DNA of 64,000 bases from Pelagicoccus sp. (lineage in GTDB: Bacteria > Verrucomicrobiota > Verrucomicrobiia > Opitutales > Opitutaceae), in the NCBI GenBank assembly GCA_028284635.1, contig JANQRJ010000003.1, forward strand, positions 1 through 64,000. The letters run 5' to 3'. Shown here one piece after another: positions 1 to 8,605 of the stretch (the stretch's first letter is position 1; the number at the start of each line of letters is the position of its first letter). The notes beneath the pieces are model-generated. The model did not search any database, had not been told where the DNA came from, and saw nothing but the letters and a program-made list of their open reading frames with translations. The position numbers were made by a program, and so were the translations under genes.

Positions 1-151
1 GCCTAATTTTGCGAAGCAAAACCTATATCGAACGATGCGAGATCTTGACCGATTAGTGGATAGACATTTGTACCACAAACTTCAATGACACCACACTAGA
101 TCGGAGAATGACTATTGTAACTTATGAAGCCTTTCGTATCTTCTCAGCCCT

Positions 152-994
152 ATGGAGATTTGGAGGGGTTTTTTTGCATTGCTGTTGCTCGGCCTGGTGG
201 CAGGAGTTTTCCCTGTCTTGGTCAACGTGGAGAAGGTGGAAACTGATATGGACGAGGCCCAAAGCCTTTTCGATGAGCTGAATGCTTTGCAGTGGAGCGA
301 GGTTTTTCACTATTCCGGAGAAAAGGATTGGCGTGAAAAGTGGTTTCTCGATGGCAAGCTGGCTACGATCTCCAATGGACCTGAGGGCATGAGCTTCGCT
401 GCGGGACCAGTGGCTTGGGAGGACGAGCACCATGCCGTGCTGTGGACCAGGCGGACTTTCGAAGGGGATCTGCGAATCGAGTACGACTACACTCGGCTCG
501 ACGATGCGATTCGGTTCGTAACGATCTTATATGTCCATGCTACTGGCAAGGGTACGGATGGGTTCGATGAGGATATCATGAAGTGGAGAGATCGGCGGGA
601 AACGCCGAGCATGAGTCACTATTTCAATCACATGAACACGTATCATGTCAGCTATGCGGCGTTTGGCACGAGAAACGAGGATCCGGAGCTCGACTATATA
701 AGAACTCGTCGCTACTTGCCTAACGAGGGGGGCGGTTTGCAAGGCACCGGGTTGCAGCCGGACTACTGGCGTACCGGGTTGTTCGATACGGGGGTTCTCC
801 ATCGTATCGTGGTGATCAAGAAAGGTGACAGCCTTCTTATGCGGATCGAAGCTGACGGTCGGCAGTATTTCTGCCATTGGGACGTGTCCGTTTTTCCGCC
901 TTTGAACTCGGGGCGAATCGGGCTGCGTCACATGTACACGAGAAGCGCGACGTATAGGAATTTTCGAGTGGCGGAGCTGGGCGATCGCGAATGA
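152..994 (+). CDS. DUF1961 (YesU-like) protein with N-terminal membrane anchor
   Basis: A 280-residue protein. Residues 6-24 are hydrophobic (LLLLGLVAGVFPVLV), so it is probably exported or membrane-tethered. The rest resembles the DUF1961/YesU family, a concanavalin-like fold found in polysaccharide-use loci. Family-like features are the central HVSYAAFGTRNEDP stretch and the C-terminal GRIGLRHMYTRSATYRNF segment. No catalytic residue can be assigned. ATG at 152 is the first in-frame start, and an ATG at 124 is in another frame. It converges with the FecR/sigma pair, and the sulfatase and GH2 genes further on support a carbohydrate role. The family call is from remembered similarity; the substrate is unknown. 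Confidence 0.75.
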   Translation: MEIWRGFFALLLLGLVAGVFPVLVNVEKVETDMDEAQSLFDELNALQWSEVFHYSGEKDWREKWFLDGKLATISNGPEGMSFAAGPVAWEDEHHAVLWTRRTFEGDLRIEYDYTRLDDAIRFVTILYVHATGKGTDGFDEDIMKWRDRRETPSMSHYFNHMNTYHVSYAAFGTRNEDPELDYIRTRRYLPNEGGGLQGTGLQPDYWRTGLFDTGVLHRIVVIKKGDSLLMRIEADGRQYFCHWDVSVFPPLNSGRIGLRHMYTRSATYRNFRVAELGDRE

Positions 995-999
995 TCTCC

Positions 1000-1044
1000 G
1001 GGAACGCTTTGCGGCAAGTTTACCGCAAGGTCGCCCGCGTTCCC
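1000..1044. repeat. Hairpin, degenerate copy of repeat family E
   Basis: GGGAACGC pairs with GCGTTCCC around a GCGGCAA/TACCGC inner stem. The right half (TCGCCCGCGTTCCCAG) matches the family E hairpins at 37398 and 61909. It starts six bases after the stop of the DUF1961 gene. There is no T-tract. Confidence 0.55.
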
Positions 1045-1098
1045 AGAACACTGAAATCCAGGAAATTGAAGGCGACAGGCTTTGGTTCTCTGCTTGTC

Positions 1099-1122
1099 CC
1101 AAAGTCTGTCGACTTCGGCTAC
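1099..1122 (+). repeat. Repeat family A core, single copy
   Basis: Contains GTCTGTCGACTTCGGCTAC preceded by CCAAA. The same 24-base unit, or its CTCTGTCGAGTTCGG variant, occurs at ten other intergenic places in the window, usually as inverted pairs. Here only one arm is present. Confidence 0.75.
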
Positions 1123-1137
1123 AAGGAGACAAATGTT

Positions 1138-1189
1138 GCGGACGCGGTTCCGCGCTACGGTTTCATGTATAGCGCGAAACTCTAGCGTC
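1138..1189. repeat. Partial GTAGCGCGG-type hairpin repeat
   Basis: GCGGACGCGGTTCCGCGCTACG resembles half of the hairpins at 20531-20567 and 43854-43890, and a second TAGCGCG follows. It fills the gap between the two convergent genes up to the FecR stop codon. Confidence 0.4.
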
Positions 1190-2269
1190 CTAGCGTTTCG
1201 CCTTGCGTAGGATGATCGCCTTCTTGTCGCTGTGCCACTCGGCGTCCATGCCGAAGCTCGACTCCATGAGGCGAACGAATCCCTCGACGTTGTCGGACCA
1301 AAAGACGCTGCTTAGCTTCAGGGGTTTCAGCGACGAGTCATCGAGCACCAGTTCGATCGATCGGTTGTAGCGATTGAAGGTCGCTACGATCTGCTCGAGA
1401 GCGGCTTCCTCGAAATCGAGCAAGCGGGGTTGCCAGAGTAGGGCTTCGTTTTGCTCCGCTTCGGTGAGGGAACTGACTTCCATGCGAGGCTCTTTCTCGT
1501 CCAGGGTGACGATGGCGCGTTGGCCTACCTCAAGTACAGGCGGCTCCTCTTTTACGGAATCGGCTGGCTGGTCGGCGATGTTGCTGGCGGTTACCTCCAC
1601 TTTTCCTTCCGTCACGATCACGTCGACGAGTTCCGCCGTGTATCGAACGTTGAATGCAGTTCCGATTGCTCTGATATCGACGTCGCCGACGTCGACCACG
1701 AAGGGGCGGCTTGGGTCCTTGGCGACATCGAAATTCGCTTCGCCGCTGAGTAGCCTCACCCTTCGTTCCTCGGGTGTGAAGACGGTTTCCAAGACGGCGC
1801 CTCGGTTGATTTCGAGAACGGTGCCGTCTTCGAGCGTGCGTTGTTCGATACGAGTGAGGAGAGTGGCGGCTTCCTCCGAGTCGTGCAGGCTTTGCACGCT
1901 GGGGGTTGGCCAAAAAGCGACAGCGAGAGCCGCTGCGAGCCCGGCAGTGAGAGTCGCTGCTGCGTGCCAGGGCGTGAAGGTCAAGAGCCTGCCCATTGAG
2001 AACTTGCGCGAATAGCGATTTCCGGGCTTCAGCAGATCCACATCGACTGGGTCGCTAGTGGTTGCCTGCAGGCCGGCCAGGCGGTCGAGCTCGTCCCAGC
2101 TCCACTGGTACAAGGAGATCGCCTCTCGGTGCCTGGCATCCTCGCTCAACCATTGCATGTACTCATCCTGCTCCTCGGGAGTGAGACCGCGGTCGATGGC
2201 GATCGCCCAATTTGCGGCAATTCGCTCGATCTTTGAAGGTTCGCTACTGTTTGGTGACGGCTTTTTCAT
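1190..2269 (-). CDS. FecR-family anti-sigma factor
   Basis: Predicted inner-membrane sigma-factor regulator of 359 residues. It has an N-terminal cytoplasmic segment of DUF4880 type (ANWAIAIDRGLTPEEQDEYM), one membrane segment (LTAGLAAALAVAFW), a periplasmic FecR domain (LLSGEANFDVAKDPSRPFVV, then IRAIGTAFNVR) and a C-terminal DUF4974-like segment. ATG 2269 was chosen because it overlaps the stop of the upstream sigma gene as ATGA, typical of translational coupling; the longer frame from 2317 would intrude into the sigma gene. In known systems such a pair passes an outer-membrane receptor signal to an ECF sigma factor. No TonB-dependent receptor follows here. Confidence 0.9.
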   Translation of the reverse strand: MKKPSPNSSEPSKIERIAANWAIAIDRGLTPEEQDEYMQWLSEDARHREAISLYQWSWDELDRLAGLQATTSDPVDVDLLKPGNRYSRKFSMGRLLTFTPWHAAATLTAGLAAALAVAFWPTPSVQSLHDSEEAATLLTRIEQRTLEDGTVLEINRGAVLETVFTPEERRVRLLSGEANFDVAKDPSRPFVVDVGDVDIRAIGTAFNVRYTAELVDVIVTEGKVEVTASNIADQPADSVKEEPPVLEVGQRAIVTLDEKEPRMEVSSLTEAEQNEALLWQPRLLDFEEAALEQIVATFNRYNRSIELVLDDSSLKPLKLSSVFWSDNVEGFVRLMESSFGMDAEWHSDKKAIILRKAKR

Positions 2270-2808
2270 TTTCCGAATCGAGAAAGGTATCCGTGCTGTC
2301 GGAAGTGGGCGATGCACTTATGCAGGCCTATGACGCTTTGCGCTTCGACGGTATGCACGGAAATTCCCATTTTCTCGGCCACTTCCTTTTGGGAGAAGCC
2401 GTAGATCTTGCGCAGGGTCACGACTTGGCGACAGCGCTTGGGAAGAGATTGAATGGCTTGCACGAGATGGCGTAGTTCCTCTTGCTTGGCGACCGATTCC
2501 GGGGGACTTGTCACCTCGTCCACGATGCTCAAGGGATCGATGGATTCGCCCCCTTGAGGCCGGGTGTAGCGCATGTGGCGCAGCTGGTTTAGGGCGAAGT
2601 TCCTGGCTGTGACGAAGAGAAAGGCGCGGGGGTTGACGATGGGGCCGGATTCGTGGGCCTTGATTAGGCGGGAGAAGGTCTCCTGTACGACGTCGTCGAC
2701 GTCGTCGATAGCAGGGAAACGCGTCTCGAGCCAGGAGCGAAGATCGTTTTCGTGGGGTAGAACTTCTTCTGTGAACCATTTCTCCTGGGTAGTATCCTGG
2801 TTTTCCAT
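2266..2808 (-). CDS. ECF-type RNA polymerase sigma factor
   Basis: A 180-residue sigma-70 family protein. Region 2 is seen as VDDVVQETFSRLIKAH followed by ARNFALNQLRHMRYTR. Region 4 is the helix-turn-helix FSQKEVAEKMGISVHTVEAQ. The size and the lack of regions 1 and 3 fit the extracytoplasmic-function class partnered with FecR proteins. Its stop overlaps the FecR start by four bases. It should redirect RNA polymerase to a small regulon when released by the anti-sigma factor, probably for uptake or breakdown of a glycan or a siderophore. Target promoters were not identified. Confidence 0.93.
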   Translation of the reverse strand: MENQDTTQEKWFTEEVLPHENDLRSWLETRFPAIDDVDDVVQETFSRLIKAHESGPIVNPRAFLFVTARNFALNQLRHMRYTRPQGGESIDPLSIVDEVTSPPESVAKQEELRHLVQAIQSLPKRCRQVVTLRKIYGFSQKEVAEKMGISVHTVEAQSVIGLHKCIAHFRQHGYLSRFGK

Positions 2809-2954
2809 ATTTGGGGCTTAAATGGGGGGGAAGTAGTTTGGTGTTGTTAAGGCGTAGCGCGTTTTCGCGAAGGGACTATACCATTAAGACACGTGGCGAG
2901 GCAAAAGCATTAAAAATAAATCCGGAAAAACTGTCCGCCGCGAAACGGGTTCAT

Positions 2955-3776
2955 TTAGCTTCCAGAGCTGAATTGCTGGCGGAACTCTCGGGGGCTGGAG
3001 CCAATGGCCGCTCTGACGACTCGGGAGAAGTAGGCCGGATCGAGAAAGCCGGACTTGAAGGCCGTTTCGGCGATCGAGTACTCGCTTTGCTTCAGAAGGG
3101 CGAGTCCTCGCATGACGCGGAGGTTTCGCAGGTATTGCTTGGGCGAAAGGCCGTAGGCGGATCTGAAGGCTCGGTAGAGCGTGGAGCGGTGGACTTTGCG
3201 CTCAGCGGTCAGGCTTTCGACGCTGAGGCGTGGATTGGTGAAGCCTAGGTCGAAGCGCTCCTTGGTCCACTTCGAGAGGCTGGCTCCTTCCGCAGGGCTA
3301 AGGGGGGCTGCCTGGGAGGCGGCAAGCAGAATGGCGTAGGCGGCCACCGAAGCGCGGCGTTCCCCGCTAGGGGTGGCGTCGGAAAGGGCGTTGTCGATCT
3401 CCTCGAAGCGCTCTACCGGGCAAGGCCCGACGCATGCTGCCCGCCGACTCGCCAGTCTCATTGCCTCGAGCCAGTCCGAGGTGTCGGAACCGTCCAGGGT
3501 CAGCCATCTGTATTCCGTGCCGTCCTGCAGGACTTCAGTGTGGTGGCTTTCTCCGGGGTAGTAGAAAAAGACGTCGCCTTCGCGGGTGATGATCCGGTCG
3601 TCGCCAAAGCGGAAGGCAAGAGAGCCTTTGATCGTCCAGAAGAGTTCGTAGAACCAGCGTGACTTGCTCGCCTCGACGAAACTTTTGTCTAAGCAATAGT
3701 GGCCTGCGGATCGGACGAGGATCGGAATCTGAGGAGTTCCGACCGGGTAAGGTCGAAATCTGTAGTGTTTGAACAC
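2955..3776 (-). CDS. AraC-family transcriptional regulator
   Basis: A 273-residue regulator. The N-terminal half is a cupin-like sensor (FRFGDDRIITREGDVFFYYP, then a histidine pair in ESHHTEV). The C-terminal about 100 residues hold two helix-turn-helix motifs: ESLTAERKVHRSTLYRAFRS and the signature SIAETAFKSGFLDPAYFSRV. It is divergent from the sulfatase gene with about 60 bases between the starts, so it probably binds there and controls the sulfatase-propeller operon in response to a sugar. The effector is unknown. Confidence 0.92.
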   Translation of the reverse strand: MFKHYRFRPYPVGTPQIPILVRSAGHYCLDKSFVEASKSRWFYELFWTIKGSLAFRFGDDRIITREGDVFFYYPGESHHTEVLQDGTEYRWLTLDGSDTSDWLEAMRLASRRAACVGPCPVERFEEIDNALSDATPSGERRASVAAYAILLAASQAAPLSPAEGASLSKWTKERFDLGFTNPRLSVESLTAERKVHRSTLYRAFRSAYGLSPKQYLRNLRVMRGLALLKQSEYSIAETAFKSGFLDPAYFSRVVRAAIGSSPREFRQQFSSGS

Positions 3777-3839
3777 GCAACATTTGTCCTGTTATTGCAT
3801 CCGTTTTGCAATCCCCGTTTTCCAGGTCTAGCGCTAGCC

Positions 3840-5432
3840 TTGCTCATCATTTCCCGACCTGACATATTCTGGATCGTCTCGGACGAGTACCGTTGCGATG
3901 GCATAGGAGCCTATGGCAACCCTTGGATCCAGACCCCCAATCTGGATCGTCTGGCCGCGAGAGGCGTTCTTTTTCGCAACGCGTTTTGCCAGTCGCCGAT
4001 CTGCGTGGCCTCGCGTGCTTCGTTCATGAGCGGCATGTATCCGAAAAAGACGGGGAACTGCTGGTTCGAGAGGACGGCGGAAGGGGTGCCCTTCGTAACT
4101 GATCGCCTGGCGGAGGTAGGCTACAGGACGGTGAGCTTCGGCAAGCTGCACCATCGGAGAACTTCGGCTGATGGAGCGCCTCGGACCGGCTTTTCGGCAG
4201 TCCATATGCGAGGCCCTGGAGATCGGGAAGGTTTTTTCGCGGAAGGCAGTCCCGGCGGGCTTGGCGAGCGATTCGCTGGACGGGAGGAAGAACTGGGCGT
4301 CTTGAAACGCTACACCTCGCCCTCGTACAAGCAGCTCATCATCGGCGGGACCAATCCTCTGCCGCCGGAAGAGGCGGGAGCCGGCTATCTCGCTCGAGAG
4401 GCTATCCAGTATCTGGATACAGAGCAGTTCGCCGATCCTCTTTTGTTCCGGCTTTCGTTTCTGTATCCGCATACGCCTGTTCTGCCGCCCGAGCCTTATG
4501 ACACGCTCTACGATCCGGATGACATGGGGTTTCCTGGAGACGGTCAGGAAAGTCACAACCCCGTGGCGATCGACACGGGGCTTTTTCGGACCCGCACTGG
4601 GGTGGGCGGGATGAAGCCGGATGAGATCCGCAAGGCGCGGGCCCACTACTATGGGCTTTGCTCCTACGTCGATATGGAGATCGGGCGCTTTACGGACTAT
4701 CTGGAGGCCAACTGGACGCGTCCTTATATTGTCGTGTTTCACTCGGACCATGGCCGTTTGCTCGGCGAACACGACATCCATGAGAAGCAGAATCTCTACC
4801 GCGAGGCGCTGCGGGTGCCGTTGATCATCGCCGGCCACGGTTTGCCGGAAGGGCAAGTGGTGGAACGGGGGGTCGGCCTGGTAGATATAGCTCCGACTTT
4901 GCTGGATTTCGCTGGCTGTTCTCGCGAGGACTCGAGCGGCATGCAAGGCCGGTCCTTGCGTCCCCTCATGGAGGGTCGCGAGGATTTGGGCGAGGATATC
5001 GTCTTTTCCGAAGGGACCTTTATGTCTCTGGACGATCTCTTGGAGCAGGACGTTTTCTGGCCCTTCGTATTTACCGAGGTCGGAGGGAGAAGGGGCTTCG
5101 AGTTTTCCAAGATAGCGGAGCGCCTGCAAGCGGCGAATGCTGGGCCGGCTGACGTGGGCAATATTGGCGAGGGCTATCGCTTTTGGCGGCCTGCCTTCAA
5201 ACTGGCTCACACGCCGAACTATTCGATTTTCGTCCGCGCTACTTGGATCGAAAACCAAGGAGACGATATGATGGGAGCTCTCTATGATTTGCGTCGAGAT
5301 CGGCAGCAGCTTAACAACGTATTCGACGATCCGGAATACCGGAACGATCGCGATGCTTTGATCGAAGCAATTAAGCGGTGGGACGCGGAAAGCTCTATTG
5401 GTTGCAAGGAAAACGAATTGGTTTACGTCTGA
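3840..5432 (+). CDS. Formylglycine-dependent sulfatase (arylsulfatase/alkaline phosphatase fold)
   Basis: Hydrolyses sulfate esters, here probably of a sulfated marine polysaccharide or its fragments. The N-terminus has the metal-binding start FWIVSDEYRCDGIGAYG, the TPNLDRLAARG helix and the CVASRASFMSG active-site signature. Cys55 (counted from the TTG at 3840) is the residue oxidised to formylglycine, so a maturase must exist elsewhere. HSDHGRLLGEHDIHEKQNLY is the second metal site. No signal peptide is obvious, so it may be cytoplasmic. The open frame continues upstream into the AraC gene without an ATG near the domain start; I therefore prefer TTG 3840, and the start is uncertain. Stop and next ATG are five bases apart. 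Confidence 0.92.
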   Translation: MLIISRPDIFWIVSDEYRCDGIGAYGNPWIQTPNLDRLAARGVLFRNAFCQSPICVASRASFMSGMYPKKTGNCWFERTAEGVPFVTDRLAEVGYRTVSFGKLHHRRTSADGAPRTGFSAVHMRGPGDREGFFAEGSPGGLGERFAGREEELGVLKRYTSPSYKQLIIGGTNPLPPEEAGAGYLAREAIQYLDTEQFADPLLFRLSFLYPHTPVLPPEPYDTLYDPDDMGFPGDGQESHNPVAIDTGLFRTRTGVGGMKPDEIRKARAHYYGLCSYVDMEIGRFTDYLEANWTRPYIVVFHSDHGRLLGEHDIHEKQNLYREALRVPLIIAGHGLPEGQVVERGVGLVDIAPTLLDFAGCSREDSSGMQGRSLRPLMEGREDLGEDIVFSEGTFMSLDDLLEQDVFWPFVFTEVGGRRGFEFSKIAERLQAANAGPADVGNIGEGYRFWRPAFKLAHTPNYSIFVRATWIENQGDDMMGALYDLRRDRQQLNNVFDDPEYRNDRDALIEAIKRWDAESSIGCKENELVYV

Positions 5433-5437
5433 ATACA

Positions 5438-6631
5438 ATGAACAAGGATCTCAAGATATCTCCTCGAAAACTGTCTCCCGAGGCGAAGCACTGCTTCTTC
5501 GGCTACTATGATATACCGTCTTTCAGCGCTGATGGCCGGCGTCACCTTTGCCACTCGGTTCCGTTCTGGGATCGCATGCCGGAAAAGGCGGACAAGGCAG
5601 AGCTGGGTGTCTACGATCTGGAGTCTGGCGCCTATCGCGCTTTCGGCAGTACGGGCGCCTGGAATTTCCAGCAAGCGAGCTTGCTGCAGTGGACTCCGGC
5701 TCTTGGCGAAAACACGGTTTTCTACAACGATCTCGACGAGGGAGGAACTCCTCGGGGAGTCATTTGCGACCTGGAAAGCGGCTCGAGGCGTTTCCTGGAC
5801 AGGCCGCTCGCCAACGTGGACCGGCAAGGCCGTTTCGGGTTGAATATAAATTTCGCTCGCATGTACGACTTTCGACCGGGCTACGGCTATTGCCACCAGC
5901 CGGATCCTTTCTTCGACGATCCTCATCCGGAAGAGGATGGAGCCTTCGTGACGAACCTGGAGACCGGAAAGAGCGAGCTGGTCCTGTCGCTCGCCACCGT
6001 TTGGGAGGCGATGAAGGATTGGGTAGCTCCGGAGGATGGGGAGAAGATTCTTATAAACCATATCACCTTCAACCCGTCGGCAGAGCGCTTCCTGATTCTC
6101 GCGAGGGTCATGAAGCTTGATCCCCCTTGGCTTACCACCGTGTTTACCGTGAATCGGGACGGCAGCGATCTTCGCCCTCTTTTCAAGAACACCAATGCCT
6201 CGCACTACTGGTGGGCTTCGGATGACGAACTGGTTTTCTGGGGAAAGAAGAACGACCATGATCGAGCTCATTTGTATCGTATCCACGATCCAAGCGCGGC
6301 CTTCGAGATTATCGATGACGATTTCTTTCGAGCGGATGGCCACTGCACCACTTCTTCGGATGGGAAATGGCTTCTCTACGACAGCTATCCGAAGGCCAAG
6401 CTTCCGGAGCGGTGGCAGACGCTTTTCCTCTACAATCTGGAGGCAAAGAAGGGAGCGATCCTCGGAGACTTCAGTTCGCTTTCGCTTCCCGGCGGCGTGC
6501 AGGATCTGCGCTGCGATCTGCATCCGCGATGGGCTCCTGACGATCGAACGATATCGTTCGACTCTATGCAGGATGGACATCGCGCTCTCTATACTGCGGA
6601 CCTCTCCGCAGCGATGAGCGAACTGGAATGA
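5438..6631 (+). CDS. Beta-propeller protein, oligogalacturonide-lyase-like architecture
   Basis: A 397-residue protein with repeated blade-like strands such as ELGVYDLESGAYRAF, TLFLYNLEAKKGAIL and HPRWAPDDRTISFDS. It resembles WD40-like or TolB-like propellers and the seven-bladed fold of PL22 oligogalacturonate lyases. Conserved-looking patches are HCFFGYYDIPSFSADGRRHL and HCTTSSDGKWLLYDSYPKA, with histidines that could bind metal or substrate. No signal peptide is visible. It starts five bases after the sulfatase stop, so the two are probably one operon. It may be a lyase or binding protein acting on the same glycan; the activity is not established. Confidence 0.7.
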   Translation: MNKDLKISPRKLSPEAKHCFFGYYDIPSFSADGRRHLCHSVPFWDRMPEKADKAELGVYDLESGAYRAFGSTGAWNFQQASLLQWTPALGENTVFYNDLDEGGTPRGVICDLESGSRRFLDRPLANVDRQGRFGLNINFARMYDFRPGYGYCHQPDPFFDDPHPEEDGAFVTNLETGKSELVLSLATVWEAMKDWVAPEDGEKILINHITFNPSAERFLILARVMKLDPPWLTTVFTVNRDGSDLRPLFKNTNASHYWWASDDELVFWGKKNDHDRAHLYRIHDPSAAFEIIDDDFFRADGHCTTSSDGKWLLYDSYPKAKLPERWQTLFLYNLEAKKGAILGDFSSLSLPGGVQDLRCDLHPRWAPDDRTISFDSMQDGHRALYTADLSAAMSELE

Positions 6632-6686
6632 CGCCTGGATCGCCTGCCAAGAAATATTACACAAACTTACTAATGACTCGAACAAA

Positions 6687-6756
6687 CGCGGCGCTTCGCA
6701 AGCGAAGGCCCTACATAGCAACTCTTTGTAGGGTCGTCGCTCGCGACGTACCGCAG
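6687..6756. repeat. Imperfect inverted repeat after the propeller gene
   Basis: CCCTACA (6709-6715) pairs with TGTAGGG (6727-6733), and the flanking CTTCGCAAGCGAAGG and CGTCGCTCGCGACG segments extend the stem. There is no clear T-tract. It may end the sulfatase-propeller transcript, or be another interspersed hairpin. Confidence 0.5.
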
Positions 6757-6772
6757 AGCGATTCTTCGATTT

Positions 6773-6813
6773 GAATGTGCTCAATTCACGACTATTTTTA
6801 GTATAGCACATTC
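6773..6813. promoter_or_regulatory. Inverted repeat just upstream of the GH2 gene
   Basis: GAATGTGCT (6773-6781) and AGCACATTC (6805-6813) form a perfect 9-bp inverted repeat 15 bases before the GH2 ATG, around an AT-rich centre. The spacing suits an operator for a dimeric regulator or a leader hairpin; no regulator is assigned. Confidence 0.4.
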
Positions 6814-6828
6814 GAACTTTAATATACA

Positions 6829-8580
6829 ATGCCAGAAACAAGACTATTCAAACAGCACGATGTGCGGGAAACGCTTTCGCTCGACGGCGAGTGGGAGTTC
6901 TATTTTCCTTCGGAAGGAACGACGATCGCCGCAACCGATTATCTGCAAGGCGACAAGACTCTCCTGGAGATGCCGGGAGTCTGGGAGACAAACGATAAGT
7001 ATATCAACTACCGGGGTCAGGCTGTGGCCAAGCGGGTGTTGACGCTTGCCCGTTCGGGAGCGGTTCGGCTGGTCTTCAAAGGCGTCAGCCATACCGCAAC
7101 CGTTTTTCTCGATGGGAAGCAAGTCGGGTTTCATCACAACGCCTACACGCCATTCGCCATCGACCTTCCTTGGCTGGAAGAGGGCGAACACGAGCTGCTT
7201 TTGCATATAAGCAACGAGCACGGCGAAATCTCCGCTCTGCACGTTCCCAACGACTATTATAACTACGGCGGAATCAGCCGCCCCACCGAGCTCCAGTTTC
7301 TGAATACGCAAGCCTACGTTCGCTGGGTTCATTTCACGCCCGTTTTCTCTGCGGGGAGATGGTCTGCGAAGCTTCAGGCCCTAGTCGTGAACCTCGGAGC
7401 GGAAAGCAAGGAGCTGCGCCTCGATCTCGCCTTGGCTGGCGAGACTTCCTCTGTGCAGTTCGAAGCGAAACCAGGAGAAACCAATCTCGATGCGGAAATC
7501 GGATTCCAGGCGGACGAAGTCGAAGCTTGGTCCTGCGAATCTCCGAAACTCTACTTCCTGAATGCCGCTTTGCTCGATGGGGAGGAGATCATCGACGACT
7601 GGATCGATCGGGTGGGGTTCCGTTCCGTTCGCGTGGAAGGCGAGAGCATCCTGCTCAACGAGCAGAGCGTGTTTCTCAACGGATTCAACCGTCACGAGGA
7701 CCATCCGAACTATGGTTGCGCTCTGCCTTTGGAGCAAATGATCGAAGATCTGGATATCATTCAGGATCTCGGCTGCAATTCGGTACGGACCAGTCACTAT
7801 CCCAATGACGAACGCTTCCTCGACCTGTGCGACGAGCGAGGGATTCTCGTCTGGGAAGAGAATCATGCCAGGGGCTTGTATAAGAATTCGGGCACGGCTC
7901 CTCCGGGAATCCATCCGATGGAGCATCCCAAGTTTCGCGAGCAGTGCCGACTGGTGAACGAGGAGATGGTTAACGAGCACTTTAACCGGCCTTCGATCGT
8001 CATATGGGGCATTCTAAACGAATGCGATTCGGTGAGCGACTATGGCAGATCCTGCTACAAGGAGCAGTTCGAGCAGATTCGCTCCCTCGATGCGTCGCGG
8101 CCTACGACTTTCGCCAGTTGTCTGAACGACGACAATTGTCAGGATCTGCAGGATATAGCGAGTTGGAACCGCTACTTCGGCTGGTACGGGATGGACGATC
8201 CCGCTATCCAGTTCGACAAGTTCCTGGCGAACTGCGGCGAAAAGTTCGCTGGCATGCCATTCATCTTGAGCGAATTCGGAGCGGGCGCCCTGCCCGGCTA
8301 CAGAGATCCCGTGCGGCGAGGCAAGTGGTCCGAAGACTTTCAGGTCGATTTGCTGGATAAAAGCATGGAGGTGTATCTGAATCACCCCCGAGTTGCCGGC
8401 GCGTTCATCTGGCAGTTTTGCGACGTTCGGGTCGATGTGAAGTGGGCCATGGGCCGCCCGCGCACCATGAATAACAAGGGTGTGGTGGACGAGTATCGCC
8501 GCCCGAAGTTGGCCTACGAGACGGTCAAGCGACAGTTCGGAGAACTGGCCCGCTCTCGCGAGAAATTGCTTTCCACATAG
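6829..8580 (+). CDS. Glycoside hydrolase family 2 (beta-glucuronidase/beta-galactosidase type)
   Basis: A 583-residue retaining glycosidase. It has an N-terminal jelly-roll sugar-binding domain (LSLDGEWEFYF), an immunoglobulin-like middle domain and a TIM barrel from about residue 280. GCNSVRTSHYPND is the family signature. Glu398 in IVIWGILNEC is the expected acid/base and Glu482 in ILSEFGAGALPG the nucleophile. The C-terminal MNNKGVVDEYRRPK run is closer to beta-glucuronidases than to LacZ. No signal peptide is seen, so it probably acts on imported oligosaccharides after desulfation by the neighbouring sulfatase. A 9-bp inverted repeat precedes the start. Confidence 0.93.
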   Translation: MPETRLFKQHDVRETLSLDGEWEFYFPSEGTTIAATDYLQGDKTLLEMPGVWETNDKYINYRGQAVAKRVLTLARSGAVRLVFKGVSHTATVFLDGKQVGFHHNAYTPFAIDLPWLEEGEHELLLHISNEHGEISALHVPNDYYNYGGISRPTELQFLNTQAYVRWVHFTPVFSAGRWSAKLQALVVNLGAESKELRLDLALAGETSSVQFEAKPGETNLDAEIGFQADEVEAWSCESPKLYFLNAALLDGEEIIDDWIDRVGFRSVRVEGESILLNEQSVFLNGFNRHEDHPNYGCALPLEQMIEDLDIIQDLGCNSVRTSHYPNDERFLDLCDERGILVWEENHARGLYKNSGTAPPGIHPMEHPKFREQCRLVNEEMVNEHFNRPSIVIWGILNECDSVSDYGRSCYKEQFEQIRSLDASRPTTFASCLNDDNCQDLQDIASWNRYFGWYGMDDPAIQFDKFLANCGEKFAGMPFILSEFGAGALPGYRDPVRRGKWSEDFQVDLLDKSMEVYLNHPRVAGAFIWQFCDVRVDVKWAMGRPRTMNNKGVVDEYRRPKLAYETVKRQFGELARSREKLLST

Positions 8581-8605
8581 AGCTGCCAGCCGTAGCCTCT
8601 GGGCT

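Noticed and set aside
991..1185. 64-codon plus-strand frame
   Set aside because: It is made of hairpin repeats (family E and A); its peptide SVDFGY recurs in other frames wherever family A occurs.
3699..3839. ATG-initiated extension of the sulfatase
   Set aside because: It would overlap the divergent AraC gene and adds unconserved residues; the sulfatase domain starts right after TTG 3840.
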